NCBI GenBank assembly: GCA_017622575.1
Contig: JAGAQU010000041.1
Coordinates: 18,341 to 82,340, forward strand
Length of the DNA stretch: 64,000 nucleotides
Origin: Lachnospiraceae bacterium
GTDB lineage: Bacteria > Bacillota > Clostridia > Lachnospirales > Lachnospiraceae
Direction: 5' to 3'
In this document: piece by piece, positions 18,116 through 24,562 of the stretch
Numbering within the stretch: the stretch's first letter is position 1
Layout of the letters: each line of letters opens with the position of its first letter
Position numbers and translations under genes: made by a program
Notes under the pieces: model-generated
What the model was told of the DNA's origin: nothing
Databases searched by the model: none
What the model saw: only the letters and a program-made list of their open reading frames with translations

Positions 18116-18589
18116 GTGAGTACTTGGCAAATTGTATTATTAGTCATTCTGGCAGTTTTAATCATCGCCGTTGTGGCATTATATTTCCTTGGTAAAAAAG
18201 CACAGAAAAAACAGTCGGAGCAGCAGGCACAGATTGATGCCATGAAACAGACCGTTTCCATGCTGATCATCGACAAGAAGCGCATGAAGATAAAGGAGTC
18301 GGGACTCCCCCAGGCAGTCATCGACCAGACGCCAAAATATCTTCGGGGAAGCAAGCTTCCTATCGTGAAGGCTAAAGTAGGTCCCCAGATTTTATCTCTT
18401 GTCAGTGACGAGAAGATCTTTGATTCCATCCCTGTCAAGAAAGAGGTAAAGGCCGTGATAAGCGGCATCTATATCACAGAGGTAAAGGGACTTCACGGCA
18501 AGGTTCAGGTAGAGCAGAAGAAGAAAGGCTTCTTCAGACGTACCCTTGAGAAGGCTCAGGAAAAAGCCGGAGCAAAACCCCTTAAGTAA
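18116..18589 (+). CDS. Membrane-anchored protein of unknown function
   Basis: A 157-residue protein with a GTG start chosen because AAGGAGGT stands 5 bases before it; the frame stays open upstream but has no better start. Residues 5-24 are one hydrophobic helix, so the protein is held at the membrane with a long C-terminal cytoplasmic part. That part has a helical lysine/glutamine-rich segment, then a compact alpha/beta-looking region (about residues 65-130) and a basic tail. I do not recognise a family. It is divergent from the trigger-factor-like gene and has its own promoter and terminator. Confidence 0.8.
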   Translation: MSTWQIVLLVILAVLIIAVVALYFLGKKAQKKQSEQQAQIDAMKQTVSMLIIDKKRMKIKESGLPQAVIDQTPKYLRGSKLPIVKAKVGPQILSLVSDEKIFDSIPVKKEVKAVISGIYITEVKGLHGKVQVEQKKKGFFRRTLEKAQEKAGAKPLK

Positions 18590-18621
18590 TCAAAACAATA
18601 ACGAAATGCAGACAAATTTAA

Positions 18622-18658
18622 GGCTTCGAAAGTTTCACGCTTTCGAAGCCCTTTTTTT
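18622..18658 (+). terminator. Rho-independent terminator
   Basis: Eleven-bp arms GGCTTCGAAAG / CTTTCGAAGCC with a 7-base loop, followed by seven T residues. Confidence 0.92.
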
Positions 18659-18677
18659 GCCTGAACCGGGAAGTCGC

Positions 18678-19121
18678 TTAAAGATCAAATCCCTCTTCTC
18701 TCGGTCTGATTTTCATTTCAATTTTGCAGTCCGCCATATGCTCATAATTTGCTTCCAGGGAATACTCCACATTGACCTTGATGGCATCCTTTCCTTCCTC
18801 AATCTTCACTGCATCCGTGTCGATGCCGATCAGAATATTGCCAAAGGGAGTGGCATAGCTTGTCATATTCTTCTTGTTCTGCTCAAAAATCATATGGACA
18901 TTGACAAGTCCTTTCTTGGTGACTTCCATCTGGGAGCCTGTAAACTTGATGATATTCTTTGTAGTGTCCTGAAATCCTTCCGTCACTTCGTCATAAATGA
19001 TGTAGTGGCTGTCATTTTTTTTATAATACTCTGCAGGGGTGATCGTCTCAAGAGCCTGAGCCCCCTCTTCGTCCATTGCAAACTGAAGTCCCTTCAGTGC
19101 AAGCAGTACTTCTTTTTCCAT
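18678..19121 (-). CDS. DUF1934 (YwiB-type) beta-barrel protein
   Basis: A 147-residue soluble protein that fits the DUF1934/YwiB family: small, calycin-like beta barrel, with alternating strands such as HYIIYDEVTEG, NIIKFTGSQMEVTKKG and VNVEYSLEAN. The biochemical role of the family is not established. It starts 17 bases downstream of murI and probably shares its mRNA. Confidence 0.85.
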   Translation of the reverse strand: MEKEVLLALKGLQFAMDEEGAQALETITPAEYYKKNDSHYIIYDEVTEGFQDTTKNIIKFTGSQMEVTKKGLVNVHMIFEQNKKNMTSYATPFGNILIGIDTDAVKIEEGKDAIKVNVEYSLEANYEHMADCKIEMKIRPREEGFDL

Positions 19122-19138
19122 AATGCATCTTCCTCGTT

Positions 19139-19960
19139 CTAATACTCTTCAATGTTGATTGTCTTGGCGGAAAGAATACCGTATTTGATAATGGAATTGG
19201 CAAATCTCTTAAATTTCTCCGAGGCATCACTGACAAAAAACTGGTACTGGTTATCTCCAAGCTCCGGTTCTTTCTCACGAAGGAGATTTTCCTGCTCCAG
19301 CAGTTTCTTAAGCTCTCTTGCCGTCTCATAGGCGGGATTTACAAGGGTAACGCCCTCTCCCATGATCTTGCCCACAGTCTCGCGGATCAGCGGATAATGG
19401 GTACATCCGAGCACCAAAGTGTCAATATCGATGTCGATCAGCTCCGTCAGATATCTTCTTGCAATCTCATCGGTGACCGGATCTCTCCAGAGTCCCTCCT
19501 CCGCAAGGGGCACAAACAGGGGACATGCCTTTTCGATCACATTGACATTCTTATTGAGTTCTTTTATGTACCTTTCGTAAATGGCACTTGAGATGGTTCC
19601 CTCCGTGGCGATCACACCAATTTTTCCGTTTCTGGTAGCCTCCACAGCCACTTTTGCTCCCGGCTTTACCACGCCGATAATGGGAACCTCCACTTCCTTT
19701 TCCAGTTCATCCAGCGCATAGGCGCTTGCCGTATTGCAGGCCACCACGATCGCCTTCACATTTCTGGTCTGCAGAAAATGAACGATCTGTCTGGAGAATT
19801 TGGTAACCGTTTCTTTTGATTTATTTCCGTAAGGCACCCGGGCCGTGTCACCGAAATACACAACCTTCTCACTGGGGATCTGATGCATGATCTCTTTCAT
19901 TACCGTCAGACCGCCGACTCCGGAATCAAATACGCCGATAGGGGCATTTCTGTCAATCAT
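19139..19960 (-). CDS. murI: Glutamate racemase
   Basis: A 273-residue cytoplasmic enzyme that makes D-glutamate for peptidoglycan. The N-terminus PIGVFDSGVGGLTVMKE is diagnostic, and both catalytic cysteines are present: Cys75 in VVACNTASA and Cys186 in LVLGCTHYP. The start at ATG 19960 is preceded by AGAAGG; a GTG six codons upstream is less likely. It overlaps the end of the small exported-protein gene by 8 bases, indicating translational coupling. Confidence 0.97.
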   Translation of the reverse strand: MIDRNAPIGVFDSGVGGLTVMKEIMHQIPSEKVVYFGDTARVPYGNKSKETVTKFSRQIVHFLQTRNVKAIVVACNTASAYALDELEKEVEVPIIGVVKPGAKVAVEATRNGKIGVIATEGTISSAIYERYIKELNKNVNVIEKACPLFVPLAEEGLWRDPVTDEIARRYLTELIDIDIDTLVLGCTHYPLIRETVGKIMGEGVTLVNPAYETARELKKLLEQENLLREKEPELGDNQYQFFVSDASEKFKRFANSIIKYGILSAKTINIEEY

Positions 19961-20204
19961 GATTGTTAACCTTCTCACCGTCTGTTTTTTCTTTTACCTG
20001 ATATAAATATTCCATAGTCCTGAATTTTATACAAATTTTCCCCTCGCCGTTCAGGAAATCATAGACATCTTCCTCCCGAGCTTCTCTGTCATCTTCCCAA
20101 TCTGCCTCGATGGCATCTCCTGTCACGCAAAGCTCCGGATAGACAAATCCCCAGAATCCGAGGGTACCCATTATCAGTACAGCTGTTTCCAAAATACGCT
20201 TCAT
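19953..20204 (-). CDS. Small membrane or exported protein of unknown function
   Basis: An 83-residue protein beginning MKRILETAVLIMGTLGFWGF, a hydrophobic helix that may be a signal peptide or membrane anchor, followed by an acidic stretch (ADWEDDREAREEDVYDF) and a short hydrophilic tail. GGAAGAG lies before the ATG. Its stop overlaps the murI start. I do not recognise a family. Confidence 0.7.
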   Translation of the reverse strand: MKRILETAVLIMGTLGFWGFVYPELCVTGDAIEADWEDDREAREEDVYDFLNGEGKICIKFRTMEYLYQVKEKTDGEKVNNHD

Positions 20205-20279
20205 CACACTCTTCCTTTCCCATCAGGAATTTATAAGAAGAGTATTGCCGAAATTTCATACAACTATACTGTAACGCTG

Positions 20280-20960
20280 CTATCTTTTTATTTCAAGATG
20301 TATCTGTCTGATAATAGACTTCTCCTGATTATCAATATGTAACTTAGCTGCCCTGGAGGCCCTTTCTTTGTCCCGGCCTGCAATGCTCTCAAAAATCTCT
20401 TTATGCTCTGCGATCAGCTTATCATGCTGGCTTTCATCCTTAATGTACACAAATCGGTACCGGTACATCTGCTCCGCCAGATTGTTTACCAGCTGCTGCA
20501 GTCTCTGATTGCCGGTGGCCTTTACGATAATATCGTGAAGCGCCACATCCGCCTTGGCAATCACGGATACATCCTTTTCCCTGACTGCCGTCTCAAAGTC
20601 ATCGCACGCCTTCTTTAATGTGCCGAGCTCTTCCTCCGTGATTCTGTCGCATGCAAGCTCCACACTTAATGCATCCAGCGCACGGCGCACCTCAAGCACA
20701 TCCTTAAGGCTCTTTTCCGTAATCTGTGCCACCTCTGCACCCCGCCTTGGGATCATGATCACAAGACCCTCAAGCTCCAGCTTGCGGATTGCCTCCCTGA
20801 TGGGCGTTCTGCTGACACCCAGTTTATTTGCCAGATGCACTTCCATCAAACGCTCACCGGGCTTTAACGTTCCCGTAAGGATTGCCTTCCTGAGCGTATT
20901 AAACACCACATCTCTAAGAGGCAGAAACTCGTCCATGTCTACCTGAAACTGCTCATCCAT
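20280..20960 (-). CDS. GntR-family (FadR subfamily) transcriptional regulator
   Basis: A 226-residue regulator with an N-terminal winged helix (LANKLGVSRTPIREAIRKLE, about residues 43-62) and an all-helical FCD ligand domain with conserved histidines (for example VALHDIIVKATGNQ and AEHKEIF) that in this family usually bind a metal and a small carboxylate. It starts 14 bases after ispE and carries a good ribosome binding site (AAGGAGAGG), so it may be co-transcribed with ispE. The target is unknown. Confidence 0.93.
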   Translation of the reverse strand: MDEQFQVDMDEFLPLRDVVFNTLRKAILTGTLKPGERLMEVHLANKLGVSRTPIREAIRKLELEGLVIMIPRRGAEVAQITEKSLKDVLEVRRALDALSVELACDRITEEELGTLKKACDDFETAVREKDVSVIAKADVALHDIIVKATGNQRLQQLVNNLAEQMYRYRFVYIKDESQHDKLIAEHKEIFESIAGRDKERASRAAKLHIDNQEKSIIRQIHLEIKR

Positions 20961-20974
20961 TTTACCCTCTCCTT

Positions 20975-21892
20975 TTACCTCTCATCTGTGCAGGACGCTG
21001 CAAATTCCGTTACAAAGATCTGCTTTGCCAGCCCCTGTTCCTTTAGGATCCCATAAGCCTTCTGCGCGATTTCCTTTTGCCTGTAAATGCCAAACACGGT
21101 AGGTCCGCTTCCGCTCATCAGCGCATTTTCTGCCCCGGCCTTTTTCATTTCCTCCTTGATCCTTGCGATCACCGGATATTCCTTCTCCGTGACGGTCTCA
21201 AGAACATTTCCCATTCTGTCCGTAATCCCCTTAAGACTGCCTTCCTTTAGCGCCGCTGCCATGCCGTCAATGTCCGGGTGATAGGACAGCGTATCTGCAT
21301 GAAGATTTTCATATACAAATTTGGTGGAAACATTGATATCGGGCTTGGCCACCAGAAGATAAGCCTTAGGCGGTGCAGGAAGCCTTGTCAGGATTTCACC
21401 GATGCCTTCCGACAATGCCGTCCCTCCCATAATACAGTAAGGCACATCTGCTCCAATGGTTACCCCCATCCCTTTCATTTCATCCGGGCTCATACCAAGT
21501 TCAAACAGTTCATTCAGCCCGTGAAAAACTGCAGCCGCGTCCGTACTTCCTCCCGCCATGCCCGCAGCAATGGGGATTCTTTTTTCCAAGGTAATGGCAA
21601 CACCACTTTTTATCTCATATATCTTCATTACAAGAGCTGCCGCCTTGTAGATCAGATTGCTTTTGTTGCAGGGGAGGGTCTCATGATCGGAATAGATTCG
21701 AATGACAGGCTCTGTGCTGCTCTTTTCTTTTTCAGACAGTTCCCTTTCTTCCAGTTTACGAAAGGTCAGCGTATCATAAATGTCCACCGTCTGCATGATC
21801 ATTTTCACTTCATGATACCCATCCGGCCGCCTCCGCAGCACATCAAGTCCAAGATTAATTTTTGCATATGCTTTTCGTGTCAACTGCTCCAT
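20975..21892 (-). CDS. ispE: 4-diphosphocytidyl-2-C-methyl-D-erythritol kinase
   Basis: A 305-residue GHMP kinase of the non-mevalonate isoprenoid pathway that phosphorylates CDP-methylerythritol. The family start KAYAKINLGLDVLRRRPDGYH and the ATP loop PIAAGMAGGSTDAAA (107-121) with Asp118 are intact, as is the C-terminal SGSGPTVFG motif. I place the start at 21892 (AAAGG upstream); a longer frame to 21943 exists but would run into the promoter. The promoter straddles the attachment site of the integrated element. Confidence 0.96.
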   Translation of the reverse strand: MEQLTRKAYAKINLGLDVLRRRPDGYHEVKMIMQTVDIYDTLTFRKLEERELSEKEKSSTEPVIRIYSDHETLPCNKSNLIYKAAALVMKIYEIKSGVAITLEKRIPIAAGMAGGSTDAAAVFHGLNELFELGMSPDEMKGMGVTIGADVPYCIMGGTALSEGIGEILTRLPAPPKAYLLVAKPDINVSTKFVYENLHADTLSYHPDIDGMAAALKEGSLKGITDRMGNVLETVTEKEYPVIARIKEEMKKAGAENALMSGSGPTVFGIYRQKEIAQKAYGILKEQGLAKQIFVTEFAASCTDER

Positions 21893-21945
21893 TGCAAACT
21901 GCCTTTCCTTTGTAGCTGATATAATTTTGTATACATAATACATAG

Positions 21946-21993
21946 ATTGTACTTAATTTTATACAAGATGTTTCATTTTGTCAATGTTTATCA
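21946..21993. repeat. Left attachment-site repeat (attL)
   Basis: Two blocks, 21946-21966 (21 bp) and 21977-21993 (17 bp, TTTGTCAATGTTTATCA), are identical to 35831-35851 and 35862-35878. In both copies the 10 bases between the blocks differ completely. The copies bound the integrase-bearing region, so they are taken as attL and attR. Confidence 0.82.
21956..21984 (-). promoter_or_regulatory. ispE promoter inside attL
   Basis: Minus strand TTGACA (21979-21984) and TAAAAT (21956-21961) with a 17-base spacer. The -35 box falls in the 17-bp repeat block and the -10 in the 21-bp block; the divergent 10 bases are in the spacer. Confidence 0.7.
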
Positions 21994-22104
21994 AGCGTTA
22001 TAGAATGCCGAAAAATCCGCATAAACACTGGGAAAATAGTACAATTTTCGTTTTATCACGGTTCGTTACTTTTTATACTGTTTTAATAGATAAAAATACA
22101 AAAT

Positions 22105-22135
22105 TGGGTCAAAATTTGGGTCAGAAATGGGGTCA
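22105..22135 (+). repeat. Left integrase arm-type sites (three TGGGTCA repeats)
   Basis: TGGGTCA or GGGGTCA occurs at 22105, 22117 and 22129, exactly 12 bases apart. The same motif with the same 12-base spacing occurs near the right end (35759, 35771). Regular direct repeats inside both ends are typical of arm sites bound by the N-terminal domain of tyrosine integrases. Confidence 0.65.
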
Positions 22136-22159
22136 AAAAAGAGCCACCGAAGTGACTCT
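22134..22159 (-). terminator. Terminator of the integrase gene
   Basis: Minus strand AGAGTCAC, loop TTCG, GTGGCTCT, then a run of T residues. It lies 8 bases after the integrase stop. Confidence 0.9.
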
Positions 22160-22166
22160 TCACAAT

Positions 22167-23282
22167 TTATAACGCAATAATTATATTATCCATCTCTTTC
22201 TGCTTCGTATTTGGCATTACATGGCTGTAAAGGTCCATTGTCATGGCAAGGCTACTGTGCCCCAATATAGTTTTAAGTACCTGCGCACTGCCGCCCTGTT
22301 CTATGTACCGTGTAGCAAACGTATCTCGAAGCGCATGAGCCGAAAAATGTTCAATCACAACTTCCTTTTTATTGATTCTCTTCAAGGTCTCTGTTATAGC
22401 TTTATTCACGCTTGCATTGAATACCATTCCACCATAAAGGTTTTCAAATACTGATTGATTGAGTTTGACTATCTTGCTGTGCATCATGTCCTGTTTTTCC
22501 TTCTGGCTTTTCAAAACAGACTTGATAGCATCATTCATTGGAATATCACGGACACTTGTTTTGCTCTTCGGTGTTCCCACAGTATACTTTCCATCCTCTG
22601 TCCGGCTGATAGTTTTCGTTACATGAATAACATTATTAACATAATCAATATCGCTCCAGGTCAACGCGGATGCTTCTCCAACTCTCATACCTGTACAAAG
22701 TAGTAACGCAAGCAGTTCATACAACCATTCTTTCTTGGCTTCCTGCATAAACAACTTCTGTTCTTCCTCTGTCAATGCTCTGTGGTAAGTCTCTGTTGCT
22801 TTCTTCTCCACCTTTAAAAGTTTTATTCCGGCCGCCGGACTTTTCTGTAAAATGCCTTCTGTTACTGCATCATTTAGCATTGTTTTTAACTGAACAATGA
22901 TTGCATTGACGGAAGATGGTTCCTGACTCTCTGCCAGTTTCTGTTGAAGCTGTACAATCTCTCGTTTTTCAATTTCAATCAACTTTCTGTGCCCTAATGC
23001 CGGTTTGATATGATTTCTGTAACGGCTATCATTACCTAGTGCCGTATTGCCCTTTATTGTGCCTTTCCTTGCGTTTTTCCACTCCTCATAGTATTTGTCT
23101 AGGGTAAGGTTTTTATTTTGCGTATATGCGCCGTTAGCAATGTCTTCACGCAACTGGCGTTCCTTCTCCCGGCACTCTTTAACTGTTGAAGCATAACAAC
23201 TATAACTCTTACCATTAATCGTAAAACGGCATTCAATTCTGCCGTCTTTCCTTTCTCTGTAGCCTATTGGTAATCTTGCCAT
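22167..23282 (-). CDS. int: Tyrosine recombinase (phage integrase)
   Basis: A 371-residue integrase. The N-terminus (GYRERKDGRIECRFTINGKS) is the AP2-like arm-binding domain, then a SAM-like core-binding domain (about 60-165), then the catalytic domain with Arg in TGMRVGEASALTW, HALRDTFATRY and GHSSLAMTMDLYSHV, where the final Tyr is the nucleophile. It inserts and removes the element by strand exchange between attP and attB. Start chosen at 23282, with AAAGGAG upstream. It is the leftmost gene, next to attL and the arm sites. Confidence 0.96.
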   Translation of the reverse strand: MARLPIGYRERKDGRIECRFTINGKSYSCYASTVKECREKERQLREDIANGAYTQNKNLTLDKYYEEWKNARKGTIKGNTALGNDSRYRNHIKPALGHRKLIEIEKREIVQLQQKLAESQEPSSVNAIIVQLKTMLNDAVTEGILQKSPAAGIKLLKVEKKATETYHRALTEEEQKLFMQEAKKEWLYELLALLLCTGMRVGEASALTWSDIDYVNNVIHVTKTISRTEDGKYTVGTPKSKTSVRDIPMNDAIKSVLKSQKEKQDMMHSKIVKLNQSVFENLYGGMVFNASVNKAITETLKRINKKEVVIEHFSAHALRDTFATRYIEQGGSAQVLKTILGHSSLAMTMDLYSHVMPNTKQKEMDNIIIAL

Positions 23283-23344
23283 ATTATCAACTCCTTTATT
23301 CTGCAAAGGCTTTACCACATTTGCAGTAAAGCCCTGTTTGATAG

Positions 23345-23458
23345 TTACATATACCTTTGAATAAATACTTTTAGAAAACCATGCATATACTTTAGTGCTT
23401 TTTCATCGGCATAAATCTTCTCCATCATTTCCTCTAATTCTTTCTTCATCTGTTCCAT
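23345..23458 (-). CDS. 37-residue peptide upstream of integrase (first of a pair)
   Basis: A 37-residue reading frame (starts MEQMKKELEEMMEKIY, ends FIQRYM) with AGAGG about 9 bases upstream. It starts one base after the stop of the neighbouring 37-residue gene. Both have the same length and a similar pattern (acidic helix, then L-Y-hydrophobic helix). Short paired peptides of this kind accompany integrases in Firmicute prophages; function is not known. Could be involved in excision or switch control, on position only. Confidence 0.6.
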   Translation of the reverse strand: MEQMKKELEEMMEKIYADEKALKYMHGFLKVFIQRYM

Positions 23459-23459
23459 A

Positions 23460-23573
23460 CTACTGTTCCTCTCTTTCCATCTGTAATCTTATAAACTCAT
23501 GCAGATATTCCAACATATTAATATCTTCAATCTCATTAATCATTTTAATAATTCCCTGTCTAAGATCTTCCAT
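23460..23573 (-). CDS. 37-residue peptide upstream of integrase (second of a pair)
   Basis: A 37-residue reading frame (starts MEDLRQGIIKMINEIEDI, then LEYLHEFIRLQM) with AAAGGA 9 bases before the ATG. It is the first gene of the leftward integrase operon and is followed after one base by the sister peptide. All helix-forming; no recognised domain. Same length as its neighbour suggests duplication. Confidence 0.62.
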   Translation of the reverse strand: MEDLRQGIIKMINEIEDINMLEYLHEFIRLQMEREEQ

Positions 23574-23588
23574 AACTCTTGTCCTTTC

Positions 23589-23617
23589 TTTACGAGGAGC
23601 AGTAAAAATGTTATAAT
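23589..23617 (+). promoter_or_regulatory. Promoter of the candidate small RNA
   Basis: TTTACG and TATAAT 17 bases apart with TGT directly before the -10 (extended -10). Confidence 0.6.
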
Positions 23618-23623
23618 TTCTAC

Positions 23624-23694
23624 ATACCCCAATTTGCTTAGTTGTCGGGTTACTTGCCCTTGCCGGAGTTGCCGCTCTGACAAGGGATTTTTTT
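23624..23694 (+). ncRNA. Candidate small RNA of about 70 nt in the switch region
   Basis: An extended -10 promoter reads rightward into a stretch with no reading frame or ribosome binding site, ending about 70 bases later in a hairpin (CCCTTG at 23658-23663 with CAAGGG at 23681-23686, plus an inner GAG/CTC pairing) and a T7 run. No upstream gene needs this terminator, because the genes to the left read the other way. The transcript start is estimated from the promoter position. Confidence 0.5.
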
Positions 23695-23715
23695 CGTTTT
23701 CTCCTTTACAATGAC

Positions 23716-23744
23716 ATATTACACTTATTAGTGTCTTTTGTCAA
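23716..23744 (-). promoter_or_regulatory. Leftward promoter of the peptide/integrase operon
   Basis: Minus strand TTGACA (23739-23744), 17 bases, TAATAT (23716-23721). Operator 1 (23721-23734) lies in its spacer. Confidence 0.6.
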
Positions 23745-23807
23745 TACCAAATTACATTTTTAAATGTCTTTTAAAACTATTATATTGCGTATTACATTAA
23801 ATTGTGT
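23721..23807. promoter_or_regulatory. Three palindromic operators between divergent promoters
   Basis: ACACTTATTAGTGT (23721-23734), ACATTTTTAAATGT (23754-23767) and ACATTAAATTGTGT (23794-23807) share the form ACAY-N6-RTGT. The first overlaps the leftward promoter and the third lies between -35 and -10 of the rightward promoter. The small HTH protein encoded next to them is the natural candidate to bind. Confidence 0.65.
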
Positions 23808-23812
23808 ATAAT
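23785..23812 (+). promoter_or_regulatory. Rightward promoter of the small HTH gene
   Basis: A perfect TATAAT (23807-23812) with a weak TTGCGT 16 bases before it; operator 3 occupies the spacer. The start codon follows 23 bases later. Confidence 0.55.
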
Positions 23813-23834
23813 AATAGTATTAGGAGGTGTTGAT

Positions 23835-24053
23835 ATGAATTTATCTTTTGGAGAAAAAACGAAAATCATATTAAAGCGCAAAGGGTTAACCATAACCGAG
23901 CTTGCATCTATGCTTGGAACTTCTCGGCAAAACCTTACAAATAAATTTTCTCGCGACAATTTTCAAGAAAAAGAAATGATTGAAATTGCCAAATCTTTGG
24001 GATGTACCTATACAGGAACCATAATCATCGACGAAACCGGGGAAGAATTATAA
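23835..24053 (+). CDS. Small XRE-family HTH regulator
   Basis: A 72-residue Cro/CI-type DNA-binding protein. The helix-turn-helix is clear (LTITELASMLGTSRQNLTNK), followed by EMIEIAKSLG as in many phage repressors and a short C-terminal strand. AGGAGG stands 8 bases before the ATG. It is divergent from the peptide/integrase operon with three palindromes in between, so it probably represses integrase-side transcription and itself. It could be Cro-like or CI-like. Confidence 0.9.
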   Translation: MNLSFGEKTKIILKRKGLTITELASMLGTSRQNLTNKFSRDNFQEKEMIEIAKSLGCTYTGTIIIDETGEEL

Positions 24054-24090
24054 TCATTTCTTCCAGGCACCTATAGAAGGGAGTAAATTC

Positions 24091-24396
24091 ATGACCGATA
24101 AACAACAAGAACTAATAGACCTTTATATTCAAAAAGTTATCAATGATAATTCTCATTTATTTGCAGATATTTTGTTGCATGGCACGGACATAGATATGGA
24201 TAGAGACCAAATCTATGCTAAAATGATTCAAAACTCCGTTACACTTTCTGTTAATATTGCCGCCAAAATAATTATCGATTTACTAGAAGAAAAGGACATT
24301 CTTTCCTTAGTTTCTGATGAAAAAATACTACAAAAAAGTGTTTTTAAATTGCGAACAGAATTTATCGACTCTTTAAAAAATCCGTTTTCACAATAA
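24091..24396 (+). CDS. Element-encoded protein of unknown function, 101 residues
   Basis: A 101-residue, mostly helical protein with a strong AGAAGGGAG site. It follows the small HTH gene by 37 bases and precedes a terminator, so the two form one rightward unit. A mix of acidic and hydrophobic helices (IIDLLEEKDILSLVSDEKIL) but no motif I can name. Position beside the repressor suggests a lysogeny-expressed gene. Confidence 0.75.
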   Translation: MTDKQQELIDLYIQKVINDNSHLFADILLHGTDIDMDRDQIYAKMIQNSVTLSVNIAAKIIIDLLEEKDILSLVSDEKILQKSVFKLRTEFIDSLKNPFSQ

Positions 24397-24407
24397 TAAT
24401 TAGGATT

Positions 24408-24437
24408 ACCACCACCTTTTACAGTGGTGGTTTTCTT
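24408..24437 (+). terminator. Terminator of the small HTH unit
   Basis: ACCACCAC pairs with GTGGTGGT and is followed by TTTTCTTT. Confidence 0.85.
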
Positions 24438-24446
24438 TATTCCATA

Positions 24447-24545
24447 TTATTTTTTCTTACTATGAACTACAGAATAAACAACTGCTGCTGTAAACTCTGC
24501 AATTAATGTAAATAAAATTCCTGCGATAAATGGATTAATATACAT
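24447..24545 (-). CDS. 32-residue single-helix membrane peptide
   Basis: A short reading frame beginning MYINPFIAGILFTLIAEF and ending in a basic tail (VVHSKKK), with AGGAGG upstream. One hydrophobic helix covers most of it. It follows the tape measure gene by 17 bases. Very small membrane peptides in this place are common in Firmicute prophages; function unknown. Confidence 0.65.
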   Translation of the reverse strand: MYINPFIAGILFTLIAEFTAAVVYSVVHSKKK

Positions 24546-24562
24546 TCTCTTCATCCTCCTTT

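Noticed and set aside
23658..23694. Hairpin read as terminator of a leftward transcript
   Set aside because: The T-run is on the plus strand only, and the leftward genes start to the left of it.
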